Below are positions 1 to 8,418 of a stretch of 49,751 nt of DNA, in pieces. The stretch comes from Streptomyces catenulae (GTDB taxonomy: Bacteria > Actinomycetota > Actinomycetes > Streptomycetales > Streptomycetaceae). Below the pieces are notes generated by a model, which had not been told where the DNA came from, did not search any database, and was given only the letters and a program-made list of their open reading frames with translations. A program made the position numbers and the translations under genes. The stretch lies in assembly GCF_000718015.1 (NCBI RefSeq), contig NZ_JODY01000041.1, positions 1 through 49,751 on the forward strand. The letters run 5' to 3'. Numbering within the stretch: the stretch's first letter is position 1; each line of letters opens with the position of its first letter.

Positions 1-1550
1 GCGGTGACGGGGGCGGGGGCGGGGCCGCCCGCCTCGTCGGCGTCGTAGGCGTCCTCGGTGACCTCGGTGTCCTCGGCTTCCGTGGGCTCGGCGGCGAATC
101 CTTCGTACACGGCGGGGCGGCTGCGGCGCAGGCGGCGGGCGAGGGCCAGACCGAGGAGGAAGGCGGCGGGGACGAGGAGGACCAGGACGGTGTTGGTGGC
201 GAGCGGCGCCGCCGTCATCAGGTCGATCTTGGAGATGACGAGGCCGAGGGCGCCGGTCATCAGCACGGCGGCGGCGATCGGGGCGACCCGGGTGCGCCAG
301 ACGCCCTCGCCGTGGGTGATACGGCGGAAGAAGAGCGGGACGGCGGCGGCGGTGAGCGCCTGGAGCGCGAGAAGGCCCAGCATCCCGGGGGTGTTCATCC
401 AGAGCAGCAGTTGCCGGTACGGGTCGGCACCGGCCACCGCGAACCCGGCGACGACGAGGACGGCGAGGGCGCTCTGCACCGCTCCGGCGACGTACGGGGA
501 GCGGTTGCGGGGGTGGACGCGGCCGAGGGCGGCGGGCAGCACGCCTTCCCGGGCGAGGGAGAGCGCATAGCGGTTGATGGCGTTGTGGAAGGCGAGTTGG
601 GAGGCGACGATGCTGGTCACGATGGAGATGTGCATCAGGTCGGTGGCCCAGGCGCCGACGTAGCGGGTGGTGGCGGAGAAGAAGAGTCCGGCCGGGTCGT
701 GCAGGGCGGCGGCGACGATCCGGTCCGGGCCGTACGCCTGGACGATGATCCAGATGATGAAGGCGTAGAAGAGGCCGAGGAAGGCGACCGCGACATAGGT
801 GGCGCGGGGGATGGTGCGGGCCGGGTCGCGGGCCTCGCGGCGGTAGATGGCGGTCGACTCGAAGCCGGTGAAGGCGGCGAACGCGAAGGCGAGGACGGCG
901 CCGGTGCCGGGCACCAGGACATGCGCGGGGGTGAAGGAGTCGGCGCCGAGACCGTGGGCGCCGCCGTGCAGCAGGACGCCCCCGGCCAGCAGCACGAGGA
1001 TGCCGGTCTCGGCGACCAGCAGCACGCCGAGGACCTTGGCGCCGAAGTCGATGCTGCGGTGACCGAGGTACCAGATGACGGCGATCCCGGCGAAGGCCAG
1101 CGGCGGCCAGGGGATGTGCACGCCCCAGAAGGCTTCGAGGGCCTCCTGGGTGGCGGTGGCGAACAGCCCGTGGACGCCGATCTGCATGCCGTTGTACGCG
1201 AGGAGGGCGAGGCTCGCGGCGCCGAATCCGGCGGGGCGGCCCAGCCCGCGGGTGATGAAGGCGTAGAAGCCGCCGCCGTGGCGGACATGGCGGGCCATGG
1301 TGGTGAAGCCGACGGCGAAGAGGGCGAGGGTGGCCCCGGCCAGGAGGTAGCCGACGGGGGCGCCGAGACCTCCGGCGCCGATGGCGACGGGCGAGGTCCC
1401 GGCCATGACGGTGAGCGGGGCGGCGGCGGAGATGACGAAGAAGGCGATGTCGGCGGCGGAGAGGCTGCCGCGGCGCAGCGTCGGTTCCGGGTTGCCGGGT
1501 GGCGCGGGGCGGGACGGTGCCCCGGGCGGGGTGGTGGCGGGTGTGGCCAT
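1..1550 (-). CDS. APC-family amino-acid permease, 3' end beyond window
   Basis: Integral membrane transporter of the amino acid/polyamine/organocation superfamily, expected to import an amino acid or amine by proton symport. Reading back from the ATG at 1550 gives 516 uninterrupted codons to the window edge, so the C-terminus is missing. After a short Pro-rich N-terminus comes the typical first helix region (LSAADIAFFVISAAAPLTV), then about a dozen hydrophobic segments. The conserved APC stretch around FAFAAFTGFESTAIYRREAR lies between helices in the middle of the protein. The last visible part is a charged acidic tail, so little coding sequence is probably lost. The gene diverges from a TetR gene 166 bp away with a palindrome between them, which suggests local repression. 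The substrate cannot be read from the sequence. Confidence 0.85.
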   Translation of the reverse strand, partial: MATPATTPPGAPSRPAPPGNPEPTLRRGSLSAADIAFFVISAAAPLTVMAGTSPVAIGAGGLGAPVGYLLAGATLALFAVGFTTMARHVRHGGGFYAFITRGLGRPAGFGAASLALLAYNGMQIGVHGLFATATQEALEAFWGVHIPWPPLAFAGIAVIWYLGHRSIDFGAKVLGVLLVAETGILVLLAGGVLLHGGAHGLGADSFTPAHVLVPGTGAVLAFAFAAFTGFESTAIYRREARDPARTIPRATYVAVAFLGLFYAFIIWIIVQAYGPDRIVAAALHDPAGLFFSATTRYVGAWATDLMHISIVTSIVASQLAFHNAINRYALSLAREGVLPAALGRVHPRNRSPYVAGAVQSALAVLVVAGFAVAGADPYRQLLLWMNTPGMLGLLALQALTAAAVPLFFRRITHGEGVWRTRVAPIAAAVLMTGALGLVISKIDLMTAAPLATNTVLVLLVPAAFLLGLALARRLRRSRPAVYEGFAAEPTEAEDTEVTEDAYDADEAGGPAPAPVT

Positions 1551-1637
1551 GGCGTGCGGGTGCCCTTCTGCGGCGGAGGAGGAGGGCGGCCCGGTGCGCG
1601 GGAGGGGTGGGCACGGCAACGGGACCGCAAGGAATTT

Positions 1638-1656
1638 AACCTAAAGCCTTTCGGTT
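1638..1656. promoter_or_regulatory. Palindromic operator between permease and TetR genes
   Basis: AACCTAAAG-C-CTTTCGGTT: two 9-bp arms around one base with a single mismatched pair. It lies in the divergent promoter region, 61 bp before the TetR start and 88 bp before the permease start. It is A/T-rich against a very GC-rich background. Size and placement fit the operator of the adjacent TetR protein. This is inference; no binding data are available. Confidence 0.6.
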
Positions 1657-1716
1657 TTTGCACCGTAACCCCCGCCCGTACGATTCGGGAAGACCTCACG
1701 GGCGGGAGAAGACGAC

Positions 1717-2319
1717 ATGGCGAGGCCGCGGACACCGCTGCTGGACCGGGCACGGATCGGCGCGACGGCGCTGCGGCTCGTGGACGAACAGGGCGATTTC
1801 AGCGTCCCGCAGATCGCCCGGGAGCTGGGGGTGCGCACCGCCTCCGTCTACCACCACGTGGACGGCCGGGCCGGCGTCATCGAGTTGCTGCGGGAGCACG
1901 TCGGCGCCGCCATCGACCCCGCCACCCTGGAGACCACGCCGTGGGACGCGGCCCTGGAGTCCTGGGCCCGCAGCTACCGCGCCGCCTTCGCCGCGCACCC
2001 GCGCACCATCCCGCTGCTGACCGTCTCCCCCGTCCGCGCCCCGCGGGTGCTGGCCCTCTACGAGCGGGCGTGCGGGGTGCTGCTGGACGCCGGGTTCGCC
2101 GCGTCGGAGGTGATCCCGGTGATCGTCGCCGTGGAGAATGTCGTCCTCGGCTCCGCCCTCGACCTCGCCGCCCCCGAGACGATGTGGGAGGTCGCCGACC
2201 CCGCCGACACCCCCCGCCTCGCCGCCGCCGTCGCCCATGCGGGACCGCACCGCGCCGACACCGCCTTCGAACTCTCCCTGGCGGGGGTGATGGAGCGGGT
2301 GCGGGGGATGCGGGGGTGA
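1717..2319 (+). CDS. TetR/AcrR-family transcriptional regulator
   Basis: 200-aa one-component repressor. The N-terminal helix-turn-helix is clear (FSVPQIARELGVRTASVYHHV, about residues 28–48), followed by an alpha-helical ligand-binding domain of the TetR_C type that is too variable to identify the ligand. The ATG at 1717 follows a purine-rich ribosome site (GGGAGAAGACGAC). It is divergent from the APC permease and probably represses that gene and itself through the palindrome at 1638–1656. It converges on glnE, with about 50 bp between the stop codons. Confidence 0.9.
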   Translation: MARPRTPLLDRARIGATALRLVDEQGDFSVPQIARELGVRTASVYHHVDGRAGVIELLREHVGAAIDPATLETTPWDAALESWARSYRAAFAAHPRTIPLLTVSPVRAPRVLALYERACGVLLDAGFAASEVIPVIVAVENVVLGSALDLAAPETMWEVADPADTPRLAAAVAHAGPHRADTAFELSLAGVMERVRGMRG

Positions 2320-2368
2320 CGCGGGCGCACGTCAACGGGCCCTGGGCGCACGGCAGTTCCACGGAGGG

Positions 2369-5300
2369 TCACCCCCCGTAGAACACCTCCTCCACCACCG
2401 CGCGGGCGCGGCGGGTGATGCGGCGGTAGTCGTCGAGCATGTCGCCGACGTGGCCCTCCTCGTAGCCGAGGTAGCGGCCGACGGCGGCCAGTTCGCGGGC
2501 GTCGGCGGGGAAGGTGTCGCCGGGGCGGCCGCGGACCAGCATCACGCCGTTGCGGACGCGGGCGGCGAGCACCCACGCCTCGTCGAGGATCTGGGCCTCC
2601 TCGGTGCCGATCAGTCCGGCCTGGTGGGCGGCGGCCAGGGCCTCGCGGGTGCGGGTGGTGCGCAGAGCGGGCAGCTCCCAGCCGTGCTGCAACTGGAAGA
2701 GCTGCACCGTCCACTCGACGTCGCTCAGCCCGCCGCGGCCCAGCTTGGCGTGGGTGGTCGGGTCGGCGCCGCGGGGCAGCCGCTCGGACTCCATCCGCGC
2801 CTTGAGCCGCCGGATCTCCCGCACCGCGTCCTCCCCCAGCCCCTCGACCGGGTAGCGCAGCGGGTCGATCAGCTCGATGAAACGGCCGCCCAGCTCGGCG
2901 TCGCCCGCGACCGGTTCGGCCCGCAGCAGCGCCTGTGCCTCCCACGTCAGCGACCAGCGCCGGTAGTACGCGGCGTACGAGGCGAGGGTGCGCACCAGCG
3001 GACCGGAGCGGCCCTCCGGGCGGAGGTCCGCGTCGATCGGCAACGGCGGGTCGGCGGAGGGGAGTTGGAGCAGGCGGCGCATCTCGTTGGCGACGGCGCG
3101 GGCGGCCTTGGCGGCCTCCTGTTCGTCGGCGCCCTCGCGCGGTTCGTGGACGAAGAGCACATCGGCGTCCGAGCCGTAGCTCAGCTCGTGGCCGCCGAAG
3201 CGGCCCATGCCGATCACCGCGAAGCGGGTCGGCAGGGTGTCGCCCCAGCTCTCCCGGACGGCGGCGCGCAGCGCACCGGCGAGCGTCGCGGCGTTCAGAT
3301 CGGAGACCGCGGAGCCGACCGCGTCCAGCAGCCGTCCGTGGTCCTCCTCGGCGGGATGGTCCTCGGTGCCGTACGCGCCGATCAGATCGGCGGCGGCGGT
3401 CCGGAACAGCTCCCGGCGGCGCACCCCGCGGGCCGCGGCCACCGCCGCCTCCGCGCCGTCCGCGCGGCCGACCGCCGCCAGCACCTCCTGCTCCAGCGCG
3501 AGGCGCCCGCGCGGGCGCAGCCCGTCGGCGGCGCCGAGCAGCGCCACCGCCTCCGGCGCGCGCAGCAGCAGATCGGGGGCGAGACGGCCGCCGGACAGCA
3601 CCCGGGCGAGGTTCTCCGCCGCGGCGCCCTCGTCCCGCAGCAGCCGCAGGTACCAGGGGGTCTTGCCGAGCGCGTCGGAGACCTTGCGGAAGTTGAGGAG
3701 TCCGGCGTCAGGGTCGGCGGAGTCGGCGAACCAGCCGAGCAGCACCGGCAGCAGCGTCCGCTGGATCGCCGCCTTGCGGGTCACCCCGGACGCCAGCGCC
3801 TCCATGTGGCGCAGCGCCCCGACCGGGTCCGCGTAGCCGAGCGCTTCGAGGCGCTGACCGGCGGCCTTCGCGGAGAGCCGGGTCTCGCCGGGCTCCAGGT
3901 GGGCGACGGCGTCCAGCAGCGGGCGGTAGAAGAGCTTCTCGTGGAGCCGCCGCACCTCGCGGGCGTGCCACTTCCACTGGGCGCGCAGCGCGTCGACCGG
4001 TTCGGTGCGCAGCCCCAGCGAGCGGGCCAGCCGCCGCAGATCGGCCTCGCCCTCGGGCATCAGATGGGTGCGGCGCATCCGCTGGAGCTGGATGCGGTGC
4101 TCCAGGGTGCGCAGGAAGCGGTAGGCGGCGTCGAGGGCGGCGGCGTCCTGGCGGCCGACGTAGCCACCGGCGGCGAGCGCGGCGAGGGCGTCGAGGGTGG
4201 TGGGGCTGCGCAGCGTCGCATCGCTGCGGCCGTGCACCAACTGGAGGAGCTGGACGGCGAACTCGACGTCCCGCAGCCCGCCCGGGCCGAGCTTCAGCTC
4301 CCGGTCGACCTCGGCGACGGGGATGCCCGCGATCACCCGGCGGCGCATCTGCCGTACGTCGGCGACGAAGTTCTCCCGCTCGGCGGCCTGCCACACCAGC
4401 GGGGCGAGGGCGTCGACGTACGCCTGTCCCAGCTCGGGGTCGCCCGCCGTCGGCCGGGCCTTGAGCAGCGCCTGGAACTCCCAGGTCTTGGCCCAGCGCT
4501 GGTAGTAGACGAGGTGGCTGCTGAGGGTGCGGACCAGCGGGCCGTTGCGGCCCTCGGGCCGGAGGTTGGCGTCGACCGGCCAGATGGTGCCCTCGGCGGT
4601 GACGTCCGAGCAGACCCGCATCAGCCGCGCCGCCAGCCGGTTCGCGGCCTGGAGCGCGGCCGCCTCCTCGGTGCCCTCCTTGGCCTCGGCGACGAAGACG
4701 ACATCGACGTCCGAGACGTAGTTCAGCTCCCGGCCGCCGCACTTGCCCATCGCGAGGACGGCGAGGCGGCAGACGGCGGCGTCGCCCGGCGCTTCCTCGG
4801 AGGCGATCTGCAGGGCGGCGCGGAGGGTCGCGGTCGCCAGATCGGCCAGTTCGGCGGCGACCTCGCTGACGTCGGTGGTGGCGCACACGTCGCGCGCCGC
4901 GATGCCCAGCAGAGCGCGGCGGTAGGCGATCCGCAGCGCATCCGGCCGCGGCAGCGCGACGCCCTCCTCGCCCCAGACGCCCTCCGCGAGCGCCTCCTCG
5001 AACTCCGGGGTGGCCGGGTGGAGGTCGGCCGCCTCGTACGTGACGAGCGACTGCCAGTCGCGCGGGTGGCGGGCGAGGTGGTCGGCGAGCGCCTCGGAGG
5101 CGCCCATGACGCCCAGCAGCCGGTCCCGCAGCGGCTTCGCGGTGACCAGCGTGGCCAGCAGCCGCTGCCGCTCCGCCTCGTCCTGCGCCTCGACCAGCCG
5201 GACCAGCCCGAGCAGCGCCTGATCCGGGTCGGCGACCTGGGCGAACGCCTCCAGCAGCACCGGGTCCTCGTGCACGGCGGCGAGTTCGGGGGCCTGCAGC

Positions 5301-5392
5301 AGCCGGGCGGCGGCCGACGGGTCGGTGAAGCCGTGGCGCAGCAGCCGGGTGAAGGTGCTGCTCCGCCGGCCCTGCGGAGCGGGGTGTGCCAT
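2369..5392 (-). CDS. glnE: Bifunctional glutamine synthetase adenylyltransferase/deadenylase
   Basis: Controls glutamine synthetase by adding or removing AMP on a conserved tyrosine in response to nitrogen status. The 1007-aa length is full size for the family. Two nucleotidyltransferase modules are visible: the N-terminal deadenylase half with GGRELNYVSDVD at residues 219–230, and the C-terminal adenylylating half with GGHELSYGSDAD around residue 740. Each carries the Gly-Gly and paired-Asp metal motif. LGPGGLRDVEF and LGRGGLSDVEW are the matching conserved motifs that follow. The ATG at 5392 is 57 bp downstream of the glnA2 stop codon, so the two genes are probably co-transcribed. Streptomyces and mycobacteria carry a single GlnE homologue like this one. 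Confidence 0.97.
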   Translation of the reverse strand: MAHPAPQGRRSSTFTRLLRHGFTDPSAAARLLQAPELAAVHEDPVLLEAFAQVADPDQALLGLVRLVEAQDEAERQRLLATLVTAKPLRDRLLGVMGASEALADHLARHPRDWQSLVTYEAADLHPATPEFEEALAEGVWGEEGVALPRPDALRIAYRRALLGIAARDVCATTDVSEVAAELADLATATLRAALQIASEEAPGDAAVCRLAVLAMGKCGGRELNYVSDVDVVFVAEAKEGTEEAAALQAANRLAARLMRVCSDVTAEGTIWPVDANLRPEGRNGPLVRTLSSHLVYYQRWAKTWEFQALLKARPTAGDPELGQAYVDALAPLVWQAAERENFVADVRQMRRRVIAGIPVAEVDRELKLGPGGLRDVEFAVQLLQLVHGRSDATLRSPTTLDALAALAAGGYVGRQDAAALDAAYRFLRTLEHRIQLQRMRRTHLMPEGEADLRRLARSLGLRTEPVDALRAQWKWHAREVRRLHEKLFYRPLLDAVAHLEPGETRLSAKAAGQRLEALGYADPVGALRHMEALASGVTRKAAIQRTLLPVLLGWFADSADPDAGLLNFRKVSDALGKTPWYLRLLRDEGAAAENLARVLSGGRLAPDLLLRAPEAVALLGAADGLRPRGRLALEQEVLAAVGRADGAEAAVAAARGVRRRELFRTAAADLIGAYGTEDHPAEEDHGRLLDAVGSAVSDLNAATLAGALRAAVRESWGDTLPTRFAVIGMGRFGGHELSYGSDADVLFVHEPREGADEQEAAKAARAVANEMRRLLQLPSADPPLPIDADLRPEGRSGPLVRTLASYAAYYRRWSLTWEAQALLRAEPVAGDAELGGRFIELIDPLRYPVEGLGEDAVREIRRLKARMESERLPRGADPTTHAKLGRGGLSDVEWTVQLFQLQHGWELPALRTTRTREALAAAHQAGLIGTEEAQILDEAWVLAARVRNGVMLVRGRPGDTFPADARELAAVGRYLGYEEGHVGDMLDDYRRITRRARAVVEEVFYGG

Positions 5393-5449
5393 GGCGGGCG
5401 CCTCTCGGGGTCCGCCCGGCCGCCGGGCCGGGCGACGGCGGGGTTCGGG

Positions 5450-6811
5450 TTACAGGACCGGCAGCATCTTGCGCAGCTCGAAGGCGGTGACCTCGGAGCG
5501 GTACTCCTCCCACTCCTGCTTCTTGTTGCGCAGGAAGAAGTCGAAGACGTGCTCGCCGAGGGTCTCGGCGACCAGTTCGCTGCGCTCCATCAGGTCGATG
5601 GCCTCGCCGAGGTTCTGCGGCAGCGGCTCGATGCCCATCGCGCGGCGCTCGGCGTCGGTCAGCGCCCAGACGTCGTCGTCGGCGCCGGGCGGCAGTGCGT
5701 AGCCCTCCTCGATGCCCTTGAGTCCGGCGGCGAGGAGGACCGCGTAGGTCAGGTACGGGTTGGCGCCGGAGTCGATGGAGCGGACCTCGACGCGGGTGGA
5801 GCCCATCTTGCCGGGCTTGTACATCGGCACCCGGATCAGCGCGGAGCGGTTGTTGTGGCCCCAGCAGATGTACGAGGGGGCCTCGCCACCGGCGCCCGCG
5901 GTGCGGTTGGTGCCGCCCCAGATGCGCTTGTAGGAGTTGACCCACTGGTTGGTGACGGCGGAGATCTCCCCGGCGTGGCGGAGCAGTCCGGCGATGAACG
6001 AGCGGCCGACCTTGGAGAGTTGGTACTCGGCGCCGGACTCGTGGAAGGCGTTGCGGTCGCCCTCGAAGAGGGAGAGGTGGGTGTGCATCCCGGAGCCGGG
6101 GTACTCGGAGAACGGCTTGGGCATGAACGTCGCCTGTACGCCCTGCTCCAGCGCCACCTGCTTCATGACCAGCCGGAACGTCATGATGTTGTCGGCGGTG
6201 GACAGCGCGTCGGCGTACCGCAGGTCGATCTCCTGCTGGCCCGGGGCGCCCTCGTGGTGGCTGAACTCCACGGAGATGCCCATCGATTCGAGCATCGTGA
6301 TCGCCTGGCGGCGGAAGTCCATGCCGACGTTCTGCGGGGTGTGGTCGAAGTAACCGGAGGAGTCGCCGGGGGTGGGGCGTCGGCCGTCCACCGGCTTGTC
6401 CTTGAGCAGGAAGAACTCGATCTCGGGATGGGTGTAGAAGGTGAAGCCGAGGTCGGAGGTCTTCGCCAGGATGCGCTTGAGGACGTAGCGCGGGTCGGCG
6501 TACGAGGGGGAGCCGTCGGGCATCAGGATGTCGCAGAACATCCGGGCGGTGCCGGGGCCTTCGGCGCGCCAGGGCAGGATCTGGAAGGTGCCCGGATCCG
6601 GCTTGGCGATCATGTCGGACTCGTAGACCCGGGCGAAGCCCTCGATGGCGGAGCCGTCGAAGCCGATGCCCTCGTCGAACGCCTGCTCAAGCTCGGCGGG
6701 CGCGACCGCCACGGACTTCAGGAACCCGAGCACATCGGTGAACCACAGCCGTACGAAACGGATGTCACGCTCCTCCAGCGTGCGGAGCACGAACTCCTGC
6801 TGCTTGTCCAT
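5450..6811 (-). CDS. glnA2: Type I glutamine synthetase-like enzyme (GlnA2)
   Basis: 453 aa, normal for GSI-type enzymes. ATP-dependent gamma-glutamyl ligase fold: FDGSAIEGF near residues 51–59, metal-binding HPEIEFFL (128–135) and HHEGAPGQQE (185–194), GMHTHLSL (241–248), and NNRSALIRVP (320–329). The tyrosine matching the adenylylation site is Tyr371 in GYALPPG. The loop between NSYKRI and EAPSYI is longer than in classical GlnA. The S. coelicolor orthologue (SCO2241) has been reported as a gamma-glutamylpolyamine synthetase rather than a main glutamine synthetase, so polyamine use is the likeliest role. The direct neighbour is glnE, the same arrangement as glnA2–glnE in Mycobacterium tuberculosis. 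Substrate is inferred from family knowledge, not from the sequence alone. Confidence 0.92.
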   Translation of the reverse strand: MDKQQEFVLRTLEERDIRFVRLWFTDVLGFLKSVAVAPAELEQAFDEGIGFDGSAIEGFARVYESDMIAKPDPGTFQILPWRAEGPGTARMFCDILMPDGSPSYADPRYVLKRILAKTSDLGFTFYTHPEIEFFLLKDKPVDGRRPTPGDSSGYFDHTPQNVGMDFRRQAITMLESMGISVEFSHHEGAPGQQEIDLRYADALSTADNIMTFRLVMKQVALEQGVQATFMPKPFSEYPGSGMHTHLSLFEGDRNAFHESGAEYQLSKVGRSFIAGLLRHAGEISAVTNQWVNSYKRIWGGTNRTAGAGGEAPSYICWGHNNRSALIRVPMYKPGKMGSTRVEVRSIDSGANPYLTYAVLLAAGLKGIEEGYALPPGADDDVWALTDAERRAMGIEPLPQNLGEAIDLMERSELVAETLGEHVFDFFLRNKKQEWEEYRSEVTAFELRKMLPVL

Positions 6812-7123
6812 GGTTCACCAATCCTTGCAGGTCAATCAGCCCGTCCCACGTGTGGGATCACATCGTGTGGCACACCAGTATCACGCGCGGGGGTTACCGT
6901 CACATTACGCACCCTTGGCCTGATTCAGAACCGCCCGGCCGTGTCCTCGGGCCCCCGCCCGTCGCGTCCGGGGCGCGCCCGGTCGGCCCGCCATGGTCAG
7001 CGTGGGACGCGTGGGCGCCGTCTGTCACGGCCCGCGGCAGGGCAAACCGGCGGCTTGGCGCACTCCTGACCTCCCGGGGAGGCGCCGTTGACCCGCCCAT
7101 GGCGTGCCGGGTCCGCGGCCCGG
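6812..7123. promoter_or_regulatory. glnA2 upstream region with two inverted repeats and a GlnR-like box
   Basis: The 312-bp gap between the hydrolase stop and glnA2. Three elements stand out, all on the upstream side of glnA2: TCCCAC-GT-GTGGGA at 6844–6857, GTGTG-G-CACAC at 6865–6875, and, read on the minus strand, GTAAT-n6-GTAAC at 6893–6908. The last resembles the Streptomyces GlnR half-site pair (GTnAC-n6-GAAAC) with two deviations. A short CCGGG/CCCGG stem at 7107–7123 directly follows the hydrolase stop codon and may be a weak terminator. The first inverted repeats sit about 30–65 bp from the start codon, where an operator would act. Confidence 0.45.
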
Positions 7124-8107
7124 TCACAGCTCGCGCACGGCGCGGGCGACGGCGTCCGGCGCATCGGCCATCAGCAGATGTCCGGCGGGCGCGGCCACCA
7201 CGAACCGGCCACCCAGCTCCGTGGCGAGCCCGCGCTGCCGCTCCAGCCAGCGCAGCTCACGGGGGGTCTCCCCGCCGCCGTACGCCGCGAGGACCGTCAC
7301 CGGTACGGGTGGCAGCGCGCGCTCCGGACGGAGCGCCGCCACCTCCGCCGCCTGGTAGGGGTGGGCGGCGTTCTCCAGTGCGCAGGCGCGCACGACCCGG
7401 CTGGTGCGGTACGTGGTGCGCTCCCAGGGGTGCGCGGGGTGCGGGCCGAGCGCCCCGGCGCGGGAGATCAACCGGCGGCCGACCGGGCCGAGGGCGCGGG
7501 GCAGCCCGGCGGCGGAGGCGGCGCCCGCCACGCCGCCCGCCCAGGCGTGCCGGACGGCGCGCGGCAGCACCGGGCGGGCCGGGTCGGCGAGGGAGCCGTC
7601 GGCGAGGACGAGGCCCGCGCAGCGGTGCGGGTGGAGCCGGGCGAAGACCTCGGCGTGGAAGGCGGCCATGGAGTGGCCGACGACGGTGGCCGGACCCGGG
7701 TGGCCGAGCGCGTCGAGGACGTGGGCGATCCGGTCGGCCTCGGCGGCGGCGGTCGGCGGGCCGGGCGCGGGGGCGCTCAGGCCGAGACCGGGGCGGTCGA
7801 AGCGGATGACGGTGTGGTCGGGGGCGAGCAGCGCGACCACCGCCTCCCAGTCGAACCAGGCCATGCCGAGGCCGCCGCAGAGCACCACGGCGGGGCCGCT
7901 GCCCTCGCGGAGGACGTGCAGCGGCACGCCGTCGACGCGGAGCATCCGGCCGGGCGGCGCGCCGGGGCCCGGGCCGTCCGGGGCGTCCGCGGCGCGGGGC
8001 CGGTCCGGCGCGCGGTCCGCGCCGCCGGGGAACGTGCCCCCGTGGCCGCCGCGGCTGCCACCGCCGTGACTGCTGCTGTCGTGACTGCTGCCCCTGCTGC
8101 GGTTCAT
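7124..8107 (-). CDS. Alpha/beta-fold hydrolase
   Basis: 327-aa serine hydrolase. The core starts at LRVDGVPLHVLREGSGPAVV (about residue 56), has the oxyanion region GGLGMAWFDWE, then the strand HTVIRFDRPGLG. The nucleophile elbow is GHSMA (Ser about residue 136, preceded by ATVV). The catalytic His is near the C-terminus in APAGHLLMADAPDAV. The ATG at 8107 has a GGGAGG ribosome site six bases upstream, better than the in-frame ATG at 8125. The reading frame stays open far upstream through GC-rich sequence, which I do not regard as coding. The first 50 residues are low-complexity Ser/Gly/His and then Asp/Ala/Pro-rich. Substrate unknown. Confidence 0.8.
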   Translation of the reverse strand: MNRSRGSSHDSSSHGGGSRGGHGGTFPGGADRAPDRPRAADAPDGPGPGAPPGRMLRVDGVPLHVLREGSGPAVVLCGGLGMAWFDWEAVVALLAPDHTVIRFDRPGLGLSAPAPGPPTAAAEADRIAHVLDALGHPGPATVVGHSMAAFHAEVFARLHPHRCAGLVLADGSLADPARPVLPRAVRHAWAGGVAGAASAAGLPRALGPVGRRLISRAGALGPHPAHPWERTTYRTSRVVRACALENAAHPYQAAEVAALRPERALPPVPVTVLAAYGGGETPRELRWLERQRGLATELGGRFVVAAPAGHLLMADAPDAVARAVREL

Positions 8108-8179
8108 CCGCGGCCTCCCGCTCATCCGTCTCGCACCGCCCCCGGCCGCGCCCTGCTCGTCTTCTTCCCGCCCGGCGCC

Positions 8180-8265
8180 GATTCTCCCGCCCGCCGACCC
8201 TGAGTTTCTCCCAGCCGCCGACCCTGAGATTCTCCCGATCACCGCCCCTGAGATTCTCCCGCCCC
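8180..8265. repeat. 24-bp tandem repeat, about 3.5 copies
   Basis: Units begin at 8180, 8204, 8228 and 8252 (last partial). Each starts GATTCTCCCG (GTTTCTCCCA in the second) and ends in CCCTGA. The period is exactly 24 bp with a few substitutions. A further TTCTCCCGCGG follows just beyond. On the minus strand an open frame reads through it as an 8-residue Gly/Arg/Ser repeat, but this lies upstream of the chosen hydrolase start. It is not a CRISPR array: there are no unique spacers. Confidence 0.75.
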
Positions 8266-8400
8266 GCGCGGGGGTTCTCCCGCGGGGGCGGCGCGGGGCC
8301 GGTGGGCGCGGGGGCACGGGGCGGCGCCCGGGGCCGTACGCCACGGGTGTGCGCCGGACGCTCCGGGCGCCGTCACCGGAGGGCGGCGCACCACCCGTGG

Positions 8401-8418
8401 ATACCCCGTGGGGGTAAG
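8401..8418. promoter_or_regulatory. CsoR-like copper operator
   Basis: ATACCCC-GTG-GGGGTAAG: TACCCC at 8402–8407 and GGGGTA at 8411–8416 are perfect inverted arms around three bases. Copper-sensing CsoR repressors of actinobacteria bind G/C-tract palindromes of the form TACCC–GGGTA. The site lies about 270 bp before the multicopper oxidase start. That distance is long, and in this GC-rich DNA the motif is not improbable by chance, so the assignment is provisional. Confidence 0.45.

Noticed and set aside
2450..7069. 1539-codon open frame on the plus strand opposite glnE and glnA2
   Set aside because: Antisense shadow of two certain genes; GC-rich third positions keep the opposite strand open. 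Its sequence is Gly/Ala/Val/Arg-rich with no domain.
8180..8265. CRISPR array
   Set aside because: The 24-bp units are directly contiguous with no unique spacers, and no cas genes are present.
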